DNA from: Impatiens glandulifera
Taxonomy: Eukaryota > Streptophyta > Magnoliopsida > Ericales > Balsaminaceae
NCBI RefSeq assembly: GCF_907164915.1
Contig: NC_061863.1
Location: forward strand, 42,567,382-42,631,381
Direction: 5' to 3'
DNA: 64,000 bases
Part shown: one piece after another, positions 32,351-42,957 of the stretch
Numbering within the stretch: the stretch's first letter is position 1
Layout of the letters: every line of letters begins with the position of its first letter
Notes under the pieces: model-generated
Told to the model about the DNA's origin: nothing
Seen by the model: only the letters and a program-made list of their open reading frames with translations
The model's database searches: none
Translations under genes and position numbers: made by a program

Positions 32351-33024
32351 TGGTTCTTCAAAATCGATGCCTTCTTCCTATTTATAGCCTTGAGCCACTA
32401 ACCGGTCCTTGTTCCTCGTAACTAAACCGTCTTCATTGAGTTTATTTCTTAATACCCATCGTGTTCCTATAACCGGTTTGTTTTTCGGTCTAGGGACTAG
32501 GTTCCAGACTTTATTTCTCTCAAACTCGTTTAGTTCCTCTTCCATTGCTAAGATCCATTCGGGATCTAACAACGCTTCTTCCACCTTTTTCGGCTCAATT
32601 TGTGATATGAAAGCTGAGTTTTCATAGTGTTCCAAATTTTGTTGCCTAGTTCGGACGGGTGAGGATATGTTACCTATTACTAGTTCAAGAGGATGATTTT
32701 TGTTCCTTCTGAGGTTTATCCGAGACGTGTCTTCCAAGCGTTCGGTTGGCTGATCAAGGTTAGACTGATCGGTAGGCTGAATAGAGTCAGACCGACCGAT
32801 TTCTTCAGTTGAAACTGAAGAGTCAACTTTCTGCGGTATAGCAGCTTGATCAGGCTGAGGTTCAGCATCAACCGCTTGATCATTGACAAATTGTCTATAA
32901 ACCGGAATCTCATCTTCATCATCAGAATAGATATTGAAATTTTCCATTCTATTGTGAAGGTCGAAGGGTAATGTCGTATTTCATTCAAAAGATTCATCAA
33001 AAACAACGTGATATGTTTCTTCAA
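32351..33024 (-). pseudogene. Copia-C integrase-RT linker and RT fingers, with deletion
   Basis: The frame 32378-32947 has an acidic linker (SDDEDEIPVYRQFV), HPLELVIGNISSPVRTRQQ and FISQIEPKKVEEALLDPEWI, then NKVWNLVPRPKNKPVIGTRW, the start of RT, ending at a stop after VAQGYK. Just beyond, EGIDFEE is followed at once by the YRLNKALYGLK region. Roughly 190 bp that should encode the first catalytic Asp block ([10 protein letters not shown] in relatives) is gone at about 32353-32358. Confidence 0.83.
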
Positions 33025-33088
33025 CTGTTAAAGTTCTAGTATTATAGATTCTATATGCTTTACTTACAGCTGAATATCCCAACATTAT

Positions 33089-33883
33089 TCATTCATCGGA
33101 TTTAGCATCAAAAGCAGTCAAATAATTTTTGTCATTGTCGTGAACAAAACATTTACTACCAAAAATTCTAAAATTCCGTATGTTTGGAATTCTATCATAG
33201 TATATCTTAAAAGGGGTTTTAGAAAATCGTTTAGTTACTAGAGACCGGTTTTGAGTATAACATGCGGTGTTGATAGCCTCAGCCCAAAATTTTTGAGCAA
33301 TACCCGAATCGGCTATCATTGACCTTACAACTTACTTGAGAGTTCGGTTTCTTCTCTCAGCCAGGCCGTTTTTTTGAGGAGTTCTGGCACTAGAACACTC
33401 GTGTCTAATACCGGAATCATCAAGAAAAGTAGTTAAATTGCTGTTTGTAAATTCAGTTCCTCTATCACTTCTGATTTTGATTACCCGAATAAATTTTTCA
33501 ATTTGTATTCTCAAAATCAGTTTAATCAGGTTTGGTGTTTCTTGATTTTTAGAAGCTAAAAATATTACCCAAGTAAATTTAGAATAATCATCAACAACTA
33601 TCATAGTATATTGCATGCCTCCTAGGCTTGTTACTATAACCAGACCAAATAAATCCATATGCAGGAGTTCTAAACATCGTTCGGATTTATGATTTCTTTT
33701 ACTTTTGAAAGAAGACTTTATTTGTTTACCCATTTGACATGAAGCACATACTTTATCTTTTGAAAACTTGACATTTGGAAAACCGTAAACTAATTCTCTA
33801 GAGCATATGAAGTTTATTGTTTTGAAGTTCAAATGGTTTAGCCGTTTGTGCCAAAGCCAGTTTTGATCATTTCCAGCTATCAT
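33089..33883 (-). pseudogene. Copia-C pre-integrase and integrase
   Basis: Zinc-binding part WLWHKRLNHLNFKTINFICS ... VCASCQMGK (H, H, C, C). Core: LLHMDLFGLV (Asp), IVVDDYSKFTWVIFLASKNQ, IRSDRGTEFTN (Asp), RTPQKNGLAERRNRTLK (Glu). The DDE set is complete within 33332-33883. A TAA after NRTLK (TAA-GTT-GTA-AGG, where relatives have GAA-GCT-GCA-AGG) cuts the protein. The C-terminal continuation 33089-33319 reads MIADSGIAQKFWAEAINTAC, YTQNRSLVTKRF, FGSKCFVHDNDKNYLTAFDA. Confidence 0.88.
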
Positions 33884-33978
33884 GCATACAGGATTTTCAA
33901 ACTTAGTTTTCCAATCAACTTTGTAAATGTTTCCAATTCGGTTTCCGGTTAGTAGAATATCATTTGGATGATCTTTAA

Positions 33979-34275
33979 CTAAGCATGCATTTTTATGAAA
34001 CTCAACTTTGTATCATAATCGCACATTTGACTAATGCTTAACAGGTTGAAATGCAAGTTTTCTACCAATAGTACATTATTTATTGACAGGTTACCATGGA
34101 CAATCTTACCATTGTCCACGGTTCTACCTTTTGAGTTGTCATCAAATTTGATAACTGCTCCGGTTTCATAGGTGTTATCTGCTAGTAGTCCGTTGTTACC
34201 GGTCATGTGTCTTGAACATCCACTGTCCAGATACCATTTCGAGTTCCTTAGCCGGTTGCTTCTCCTAACCTGCAT
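33979..34275 (-). pseudogene. Copia-C protease
   Basis: KWYLDSGCSRHMTGN with the catalytic DSG intact, then IVHGNLSINNVLLVENLHFN and LLSISQMCD. The frame ends within the LSFIKMHA stretch through a small frameshift, where Copia-A copies read CLVKDQHGN. It is separated from gag by stops near 34276-34439. Confidence 0.85.
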
Positions 34276-34438
34276 AAAAGAAATATTTACACCTTTTTTG
34301 TACCCACATTCAGTTGGGTCCGTGGTTGATTAGTACCTTTGGGATCCAGACTTGGATGAGTCGTATCACTTTCTCGGTAATGGTTCTTATGGTATTTGGC
34401 TTAACTTCTTTCTCTTTGCTCAAAAGTACCTTGTGTTG

Positions 34439-35212
34439 TCATGACAGGTTTTGACTTGTTTGAGTTTGAGGTATACGTGTTTTATTGTGTTTATCTCCTA
34501 ACCGGTGGGTTTTCCTTTTCTCAGGATGAATCCATTTTTCCGAGTCAGTTGGGCTAACATATTTTAATTCCGGTTTTATGACAGTTTCTGTCTCACTTTT
34601 GGTTGATGAGCTCTTGACAAATCTTATGAACGCAAGATTGTCTTTTGTGAGTTTCATCACGTTAGGGTGATTTGGTTTGTTTGATTTGTTTTGTTTGTAT
34701 CCAATACCAAATTTACACTTGGGATGCCTTTTATACTTGCACATCTGATCTACGGCTTTACGGGATCTTTCCCAAGTAGCCGTAATGTACTGTGTTCGTT
34801 CATCTTCTTCAGTTACCGGTTGAGCTATCTCCTCGTTTTCTAAGGATAGTTTAGCCGGTTCATATACTGTGGTTTCGCATGGCTCACCAGCGGTACCACT
34901 TGACTCTACAGTTTTATGTTCCACCCGAGTCGGTATATAAGCATATATGATTCTGAACTCAGCGACCATTTCGTTGAGTGCAGAAATCAGATCTTCCTTA
35001 GTAAATTCATCAGAAGAAAAATCAAATACCTCTTCGTCGTTTGCCATGAAGCATGTTACTCTCTCTTCATCATTCTCATTATTTATAGTACGCCCATTCA
35101 CTTCCATCGTCGGATGCGATGAGTGCCTTTTGTATTTCCTTTCCTTCATCGGCTTGCTGGTTATCATTCCTTCGGTAATCGTTCCTTTGGTTGTCATTTC
35201 TCCAGTAATCAT
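34439..35212 (-). pseudogene. Copia-C gag C-terminal region
   Basis: 257-codon frame. The N-terminal ~30 residues are an out-of-frame reading of an Asn/Tyr/Gln/Gly repeat. From DDEERVTCFMANDEEVFDFS it continues in the gag frame: SDEFTKEDLISALNEMVAEF, ATWERSRKAVDQMCKYKRHP, FGIGYKQNKSNK, FIRFVKSSS, KYVSPTDSEKWIHPEKRK. Homologous segments are found in the Copia-A gags (NEELTISLNEMAIEYKKL) and the plus-strand Copia-C (61300-62135). Its role is unknown; it sits between the zinc knuckle and the protease. Confidence 0.8.
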
Positions 35213-35241
35213 TCCCTTGATAGTTGTTACCCTAATACCGG

Positions 35242-36185
35242 TTACCTTGATAGTTGTTGCCTTGGTAGTTGTTTTTTCGGTTTTCGATCGTCTCTTCTTG
35301 GTCTCCTACACTCTGACTTGAAATGTCCAAAACCATCACAGTTATAACATCTTTTATATGATTTATCAACATAATTATAATTAAAATTGTTGTTAGATGG
35401 TGGTTGGTTCTTCTTCATGAATCTCCCGAATTTCTGAGCTAGCATCGCCATCATATCTTCACTGATCTGGTCAGCGTTTTTGACTAGAGCCTGAGTGGTT
35501 GATACATGGACCGCTGGTTCCACCGATGTAACTAGAGCTCTGGTTGCGGTTGACGTAGATGCCTCGTCTTCGATCCGAGACTTGATCTCGAACTCATATG
35601 CTTTTAGATCTTCAAACACATCATGCAGCTTCATCTGCCCGAGATTACTTGACTCCCTCATCACCATGGTCTTGATATCCCATGTGCTCGGAAGTGATCT
35701 TAATGCTTTGATAATTATCTCCCGGTTATCGTATCTTTTTCCGAGTGTTTGCAGCTCGTTGACCACGCTAGTAAACTGATTGCTGAACTCTTTCATGTTT
35801 TCTCCCGGTTTCATTCTGATGTTATCATATTTTTGAGTGGCCACAAAGATTTTGTTTTCTTTTGTCCTTTCGTTTCCTTCATGGATCTGAATGATCGTTT
35901 CCCAGGCTTCATTTGCATTTTTACAATCTGATATTTTGTTCAGTGTATTATCTCGTCTATAGCCTTGTAGATGTGTATCATGCAATGGTTGTCCAGGTTA
36001 CTCCTTCTTCGACCTTCAGTTGTCCATGCGTCTATCTCCTTGTTGATCTTTATTGGTCCTTCATTCAGAACCCTGCTCATCTCATCATCTAGTGTAATCA
36101 GATGAAGATACATCTGTTTCTTCCAGCTGCTAAACGCTTCACTGTTTAGCATCAGTGGCTTGTCGTTGTGGGTCATGCTTCCCAT
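35242..36185 (-). pseudogene. Copia-C gag with CCHC zinc knuckle
   Basis: Start MGSMTHNDKPLMLNSEAFSS at 36185, then MYLHLITLDDEMSRVLNEGP and DAWTTEGRRRSNLDNH. A frameshift near 35960 leads to the 35242-35985 frame: IIQIHEGNERTKENKIFVAT, the UBN2-like core MKEFSNQFTSVVNELQTLGK, IIIKALRSLPSTWDIKTMVM, LKAYEFEIKSRIEDEAS. Then comes the nucleic-acid-binding knuckle CYNCDGFGHFKSEC with all four ligands. An Asn-rich repeat of the NNYQG type follows on the DNA at about 35160-35280. Gag would form the particle and bind element RNA. Confidence 0.87.
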
Positions 36186-36216
36186 CTTCTTCGGTTGCTT
36201 GAGTGTTAAGAACCTT

Positions 36217-36228
36217 GCTCTGATATCA
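36217..36228 (-). promoter_or_regulatory. Primer binding site, Copia-C
   Basis: The minus strand reads TGATATCAGAGC, one mismatch from the initiator-Met tRNA complement, 2 bp inside the LTR end CCTAACA. Confidence 0.87.
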
Positions 36229-36230
36229 CT

Positions 36231-37509
36231 TGTTAGGATCGGGGTCGCTCTTGGAGAACCGGGGTTCCGGTTTCTAAGGATTGACCGCTTACAACAACAC
36301 TCTAATTGGTGATAGTCCGGTTAGAGACTACAACCGTTCTCAACACTACGCAAACTATCACAGACTCTTGAACCGGGTTCAAGGGCGGAAATGTCTATTT
36401 CAGTTTGAAGCAACACACGCGACTTGGATGATGTTTACGAGGAGTTGGTTTAAGAAGTATGTATAGACCGGTTTTGATTTAAGGATTATGTTTCGGTTAA
36501 TGATAGTTCAGTTTTAGAGTGGGTAAACAAGAAATAAAGAAAAGGCACAAGACAAGATTTTTTATGGATGTTCGGAGCAAACCCTCCTACGTCACCCCTT
36601 CTTCTCAGATTATGAGAAGGATCTCCACTAACTTTGAAAGTTACAATACTCACAATGCTGGTCGAGCCAATCTCGCTACTCACCGGTAACACCACTTCAC
36701 TCTTGATGTAATACAATAACACAATACAATAATGCTTTCGGTAATTGAAACAACAATTTAGGATCGCGCGTGAGATTTATTTCTCTCTCTTAAGATATTT
36801 CAAAAACCGTAATAAATGAAGTTGCTTCGTCTTTCTTTTATAATAAATGAGATCCCAACGGTCATCTTCTTCTCTCACCGTGGGATTGGTGATTTTGAAA
36901 CCACGTCGGTTCAGAGTTGTTGCGTGAACATTTCATCTTTATGACACTTGGCAAACATGCATATACCGATCCGGTATTGATGACGCAACCGGCTTGTAGT
37001 TTTGGACACGTGTCAAACATGCATCTTCCGGCTCTCTAATTCGGATCTTCGGATAAGAAGATCATCATTGTTTTTATCGCATGTTTCTGATCCGAATCTT
37101 ATCTTCTTGCATTTTCCCAAGAAGCATCTATTTCGTCATATTACGTCATCTTGTAGTTCAGAGTTTCCGGTTGATCTTCTCGTAATATGGTCCGGCTGGA
37201 ATGTGAACTTTTCTTTGCTAGCCGGTCTGTTTGAAATGTTGAAGCCGGTTCCTCTTGATCATGAATTGATCATCTGAAGTCGGATTACTTTGATGTATTC
37301 TCCATCCGGTTTATGCGGTCTCCAGCCGGTTTATACGACTTGGTCTGTTCCTACACATGAGAGTTAAGAGTAGTTTAGTTATCTGGCCGGTAAAAATTAA
37401 CTTACTTAATTTTTCTATCAATTTATCCCTTTTTGATTATTTAGAATAAATATTCAAAAATTGGATTGTGTGGCCGGTTCAAAAATTAACTTACTTAATT
37501 TTTCTATCA
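36231..37509 (-). repeat. Copia-C 5' LTR
   Basis: 1.28 kb, TGTTAGGATCGGGG at 36231 to TTTCTATCA at 37509 (TG...CA on the minus strand). The minus-strand promoter has GACCGTTGGG (CCCAACGGTCA on the + strand at about 36854-36864) and then TTTATTATAAAAG (36834-36846). CCCAACGGTCA matches the plant G2/M 'MSA' consensus YCYAACGGYYA. Many CCGGTT motifs are scattered through it. Confidence 0.9.
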
Positions 37510-38304
37510 GACTACACCTCTAACTCCGCTAGTTAGACTGCACGTCTAACTCCGCTAGTTAGACTGCACGTCTAACTCCGCTAGTTAAACTGTACGTCTA
37601 ACTCCGCGTGTTAGACTGCACATCTATCTCCGCTAGTTAGACTGCACGTCTAACTCCGTGTGTTAAACTGCACGTCTAACTCCGCTAGTTAGTATGCACG
37701 TCTAACTCCGTGTGTTAAACAATACGTCTAACTCCGCTAATTAGATTGCATGTCTAACTCTACTAGTTAGACTGCACGTCTAACTCCGCTATTTAGACTG
37801 CACGTCTAACTCCGCTAGTTAGACTGCACGTCTAACTCCGCTAGTTAGACTGCACATCTAACTACACTAGTTAGACTGCACGTCTAACTCCGTGTGTTAG
37901 ACTGCACGTCTAACTCCGCTAGTTAGTCTGCACGTCTAACTCTGTGTGTTAGACTACACGTCTAACTCCGCTAGTTAGTTTGCACGTCTAACTCCGTGTG
38001 TTAGACTGCATGTCTAACTCCGCGTATTAGACTGCACGTCTAACTCCGCTAGTTAGACTGCACGTCTAACTCTGCTAGTTAGACTGCACGTCTAACTCCG
38101 CTAATTAGACTACACGTCTAACTCCCATCTAATAACCAATCAATCTAATGAATCTCATTTATAATTAGTCTAATATAATCTGTTTTTCGATACACCTGCA
38201 CCAAAATCAATTAGACTGCTTAGATTTAGTTTTAACTCATCAAATCATCAAAATTCCAACAGACAAAATACTTTGATGGTTAGTCAAAATAATTTGACCC
38301 AACA
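37510..38304 (-). repeat. LTR-A (copy 2), array and U3 end
   Basis: The palindromic 26-bp array resumes at 37510 and runs to about 38125 (about 23-24 units, with TCCGCTA and TCCGTGT spacers partly alternating). The U3 leader GATACACCTGCACCAAAA follows, and the LTR boundary ...TTTGACCCAACA is at 38304. With the seven units left of Copia-C the array has about 30 units, several more than in copy 1. Confidence 0.9.
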
Positions 38305-38932
38305 AACAATATTTTGACCTATTAACAAATAGGAGTTTAGATTAGGTTTCCTATCAAGAGATAGTATTTTTATTGGAGGATACATATCAGAGATAGGGCC
38401 TTTGGCGAATTATACATAAACAACATCTCGACCTATCGACATATAGGGTTTTAAGACGGAATCGTGTACACAAGATTAGCGCACCTATCAACAGATGAAG
38501 TTTGTAACGAAATCATATACAAATAATGTCTCGACCTATTGGCAAATAGGGTTTTAAGACGATAATCTTGTACGAACGATTATCACACCTATCAACAGAT
38601 AGAGTTTCTAACGGAATCATATACAAATGATGTCTTAACGTATCGACAAATAAGCTTTAAGACGGTAATCGTGTTTGAACAATTAGTGCACCTATCAATA
38701 GATGGTGTTTCTAACAAAATCATATACAAATGATGTCTCAATCTATCGACAAATAGGGTTTTAAGATGGTAATCGTGTACGAATAATTAGCGCACCTATC
38801 CACAAATAGGAATTCTAATGGAATCATATATAAATAATGTCTTGACCTATCGACATATAGGGTTTTATGACGATAATCATGTACGAATGATTATCGCACA
38901 TATCAATAGATAAGATTTCTAACAACATAATA
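38305..38932. repeat. 52/104-bp satellite, first block (copy 2)
   Basis: Counterpart of 8198-9316 without the solo LTR-D insertion: CAGATAGAGTTTCTAACGG is uninterrupted near 38585-38605. It shows the same dimeric CCTATC...ATAGGGTTT units and ends at TAATA before solo LTR-B. Confidence 0.9.
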
Positions 38933-40447
38933 TGTTGGGTCAAATTATTTTGAATAAGAGATTAAGCGTATTATATGCCAACTTTATTTTGATTATTTAT
39001 GATTAAAACTTAACGGTGATTAAAAGTTGATTAGAACGAAGCTAAGGTGTCTAGTTGTTTCTGTGCAGGTGCATCAGACTATGCAAAGTTAGACGTGGTC
39101 TAAGAAGGCTAATTAGACGTAGTTAGACGTGCTAGTCTTACAGATACATAATTAGACGTGCTAGTCTAACAGATATGTATTTAGACGTACTAGTCTAACA
39201 AATATGTAGTTAGACGTGCTAGTCTAACTGATACGTAGTTAGACATTGCAGTCTAACAAATACGTATTTAGACATTGTAGTCCAACACATACGTAGTTAG
39301 ATGTGCTAGTCTAACAGATACATAGTTAGACGTGCTAGTCTATCAGAGATGTAGTTATACGTTGTAGTCTAAAAGATATGTAGTTAGATGTTGCAGTCAA
39401 ACATATTCGTAGTTAGACGTGCTAGTCTAACAGATACGTAGTTAAACATGCTAGTCTAACAGATACGTAGTTAGACGTGCTAGTCTAACAGATGCGTAGT
39501 TAGACGTTGCAATCTAACTCCATTAGACATGGTAGTCTAATGGAACACGTAGTTAGACGTTGACGTCTAACTCCCTTAGACTTGGCAGCCTAATGGAGCA
39601 CGTCTAATGTCTCGCTTCAGAAGCCGTCTGAAGTTAGCATACGTCTACCCACGATCAACTAGTTGTATGCTACTTCTGCTCTACTCATCTGTGTAGTCCA
39701 GTACACCAACTATTTGCATCAAATGAATGAACGCCGCGTAAGTAAATATTCTTCTCACTACTTGTCCTGTGAATGAAAATTCCAGAAGGATATTCGTCGC
39801 ACTACCAGTTTGGTACGGCCACGATCCCTGTGCTCAAAGTCTGCTGTACTCGTGTACTATCAACGACATTTCAACAGATACTTACCACGTGTTCCTGGAG
39901 TAAATTCGACCGTTGGTGTCCTTTTCCATATATAGACGCTCAAGTCTAACAGACGATCGCTGGCTCAACAATCTGATCATTCTTACGAACTTGTTCAAGA
40001 AGCATCTTACATTTACTGATTTTTTATCATCTTCTAAGAGAGAGAAACATACTTACTGTCTAGCTGAGAGAATATCTTTGAGAATATTGTAAGTTGAACA
40101 TAGGTTGTTCTATTCAATAGTGATATAGCTAGTTCAGTAATTTGTATTTCATCTAAAGAAGTTAGTGAAATCCTTTCGGTTGTTAGAAGAAGAGGTGATG
40201 TAGGAGAGTTTGCTCCGAACATCCTTAAACAACCATGTGTTATTTAATTTTTGTCTTTCATCTTTCGTTGGTTCAAAGCTTCAAATACAAACAAACATTT
40301 CCGCACTTAATTGTTTTAAGAGTTTGTGAAGGTTTGTGTAGAATAGAAAGAGATATTAATCCCTCACATGATTTCTATCAAACTGTTTGTCATAAATTGT
40401 CAACAATAGTCAGACCGTAGTCTCTATTGATCGCACCGATTCTAACA
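38933..40447 (+). mobile_element. Solo LTR-B (copy 2)
   Basis: TGTTGGGTCAAATTATTTTG at 38933 to GCACCGATTCTAACA at 40447, with TAATA on both sides (38928-38932 and 40448-40452), the same duplication as in copy 1. The palindromic array spans about 39089-39520 with a 29-bp period. The promoter CCGTTGG at 39910 is followed by ATATATAG at about 39928. Confidence 0.92.
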
Positions 40448-41120
40448 TAATATATAAATGAGGTTTCGACCTATTGTCAGAAAGTGTTTAATGATGGTAA
40501 TCGTGTATAAACGATTATCGTACCTATCAACAAATTTGATTTCTAACGGAATCATATACAAATGATGTCTCGACCTATCGACAAATAAGGTTTTAAGACG
40601 GTAATAGTGTAAGAATAGTTAACGCACTTATCAACAAATAGGGTTTATAACAGAATCATATACAAATAATGTCTCAACCTATTGACATATATGGTCTTAT
40701 GACAGTAATTATGTACGAACGATTAGCGCACCTATCAATAGATAAGATTTATAATAGAATCGTATACAAATGATGTCTCGACCTATCGACAAATAGGGTT
40801 TTAAGATGATAATCGTGTAAGAACGATTAGAACACCTATCAACATATAGGATTTCTAACGGAATCATATAGAAATCATGTGTCGACCAATTCACAAATAG
40901 GATTTTATCATGAAGTAGTGTATGAATGACGTCCTGACCTATTAACAAATAGGATTTTAGATACCTAACTACAATTATAGTTTATATCATAATCGCATAT
41001 AAATTATCTATCGCACCTATCAACAAATAGGGTTTGGAATACCTATTCATAAATAGGATTATAAAACGTCATTGTGTACGAACGATCTCTCGTACCTATC
41101 AACAAATAGGGTTTGGGGTG
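40448..41120. repeat. 52/104-bp satellite, second block (copy 2)
   Basis: Counterpart of 10805-11475. Units centre on CCTATCAACAAATAGG and CCTATCGACAAATAGG and become irregular after about 40950. Confidence 0.88.
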
Positions 41121-42565
41121 ACTTGATTTACCTATTTTCTTTTATAGTATCGGTCTTGGCTCTATGCCTCTTAAGGGAATATTTAAACATAATCTTTGTT
41201 TCCCCTCTTTTTTTTCAATGTGTCATTCACAACTAGTTGAAATCTGTCAGTCGACGGTTTAACACTTTATTTATGGACAGATTATTCATGTTTTTGGATA
41301 AAGAAACATTTTTTTCCCCTAGTTCTTATCCTTATTTATTGGAATGAACATTGATCCTTTTGAATGAATAGTACTGTTTTTGAATTCGAAACGTATTAGG
41401 GGCTAGGCTTTGAACATATTTTCATTCATTTGTGATGATTTTTCTTTCATCAAGGAATAAAATTTATTTTCCCCCAATTTTTGAGATATCAACTATAAAC
41501 TCGATCTCGTGTATAAACGATTATCTAGAATCATAACCCTAGAAAAAGGTAGTCAACACTTTGACATTTTGATAAATTAGTGCAACTTATTTTTGGTTTC
41601 TCAGCCCTGAACCACATCTTTTGAAAGCTAAACTCATTGAAAAAAAATTTGGAAAGGTTTATCACTTTTCAACTTTGGGATTCATTCCCCATTTTTTCCT
41701 CTCTTTTCTTATTTTGTTGTAGCAATCAAGACTAAAGTCAGAGTGAACAATAAATGGTAATTTCAATACCTCAACCACTGAAGCCATTCTCTTTTTTCAT
41801 TCCCGGGGTATATCTAGTAGAATGAGTACATTTTTATCTTACCGTAGCAATCAAGACTAGAGTTTGAGTGAGCACGAATGGTGATTTCAATATCTCAACC
41901 AACACAAAAATATATTTCAATATCTTTTATATATTTTGGGGGTTTATTTTGGTTCTCCATTTGGCATTTTCATTAATTTTTTTCTTCCCAAAGTATGAGT
42001 TTCAAACCTTTCATTCTTTTATAAAAGTAATGATGATGTGTCCCTTATTAATTTGAGGCTTTGGGACTTACATTTATGGGGTTTATTCATGTTATTTTTC
42101 TTCCAAAAACCTTCGAGGGAGGGTTACTCTTAAAATAATCGTCTACAGACGAAAAAGAGCTTATGACCATTATCTCTTAAATTGAGGTTATTGTGAAATC
42201 TTGGGTTTTGTTGATAATATAACTCGAATGGAAGTGATGTTCTTAGATTTACCCCTAAAATCTGACACATTGGCCTTAGGATAACATCAATATTTTCTTC
42301 ATTTCTTAAAAGATTTTATTTCTTTGGAGGAAGTGACTAGGGGTTTTATTAATGTAAGTGAGACCGAGCCCGCACGCATGCTGGTTGCCTACATATCTTC
42401 TCTCTTTTATTTTTGTCCTTTTGAGAACAATTAGATCTTCGTATTTTAGACCTGAGTCCTCTGTCCATGTTGCAAGTTATATAAAACATGGGATTGGATT
42501 TTATTGAGATAAACCTCTTTTAAGGTCGAGTTTTAAGTCGTTCTGCCCGTAACTTGATATTATAC
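41121..42565 (-). other. Putative 3' region of the Tat-like gypsy (copy 2)
   Basis: Collinear with 11476-12967 and without genes. It has the same pyrimidine runs and GAGACCGAGCCCGC block (near 42361). It lacks part of the copy 1 sequence around 12075-12130, so the first GCAATCAAGACTA repeat follows directly on TTATTTTGTTGTA. Confidence 0.45.
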
Positions 42566-42957
42566 AAAATATCTTTTAACCGCATCGAGATTGCTTGGCG
42601 CATTGAACTTTTCGCCTTCTAGGTTAGATAAGCGGATACCTTCTCTAAAGAGGATTTTCTTAACTATGAAGGGTCCTTTGGGGTCGAAATTTTCCCCTAA
42701 GGTCTAGGAATTCCCGGGTTCGATTGAGAATTAAATCACCTTCTTTGAAGGTGTTTGACATGCATTTTTGGTAGTCATGTGTTTTACACAAAATGTTTAA
42801 CCATTTGACCTCCTTTAATGTTAGTTGATCAAATTGAGATTTGAGCCAGTCTTCTTTAATAACATGGCGCTCTAAGATTACTCTTAAGGTTGGAATCTCA
42901 ATTTCGATGGGTTGTACGATGTCCATACCAAAAACCAAGGAGTAGGGAGTTTCATCC
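42566..42957 (-). pseudogene. Tat-like gypsy integrase C-terminus (copy 2)
   Basis: ETPYSLVFGMDIVQPIEIEI, LKSQFDQLTLKEVKWLNILC, NTFKEGDLILNRTREFLDLR, GKFRPQ. Relative to copy 1 it has lost about nine codons (the KVKPRN part) and a few more bases near 42680, which shifts the frame before the VVKR end. The open frame continues into LTR-A DNA to 42989, but those first residues are not gypsy. The copy at 12968-13397 keeps the complete C-terminal end. Confidence 0.75.

Larger units (their letters stand above)
24342..37509 (-). mobile_element. Copia-C retrotransposon, nearly complete, 13.2 kb
   Basis: Minus-strand element with two LTRs, an initiator-Met-type primer site, gag, protease, integrase, RT/RNase H, and about 5.5 kb of accessory genes between pol and the 3' LTR. 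It lies within the palindromic array of LTR-A. Flanks share GACT (left ...TTAGACT, right GACTACACC), an imperfect target duplication. A deletion in RT, a stop in integrase and other lesions make it defective. Its large extra-gene region recalls the accessory genes of Sirevirus-type copia elements. Confidence 0.92.
16195..38304 (-). mobile_element. Copia-A copy 2, 3'-truncated, host of nested insertions
   Basis: Duplicate of the element at 2672-8197. The coding part is 16195-19872. The 5' LTR starts at 19922 and is split into three pieces (19922-20492, 23817-24341, 37510-38304) by a truncated chromovirus and a Copia-C. It has the same RT breakpoint as copy 1 and its own set of stops and frameshifts. 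Confidence 0.9.
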
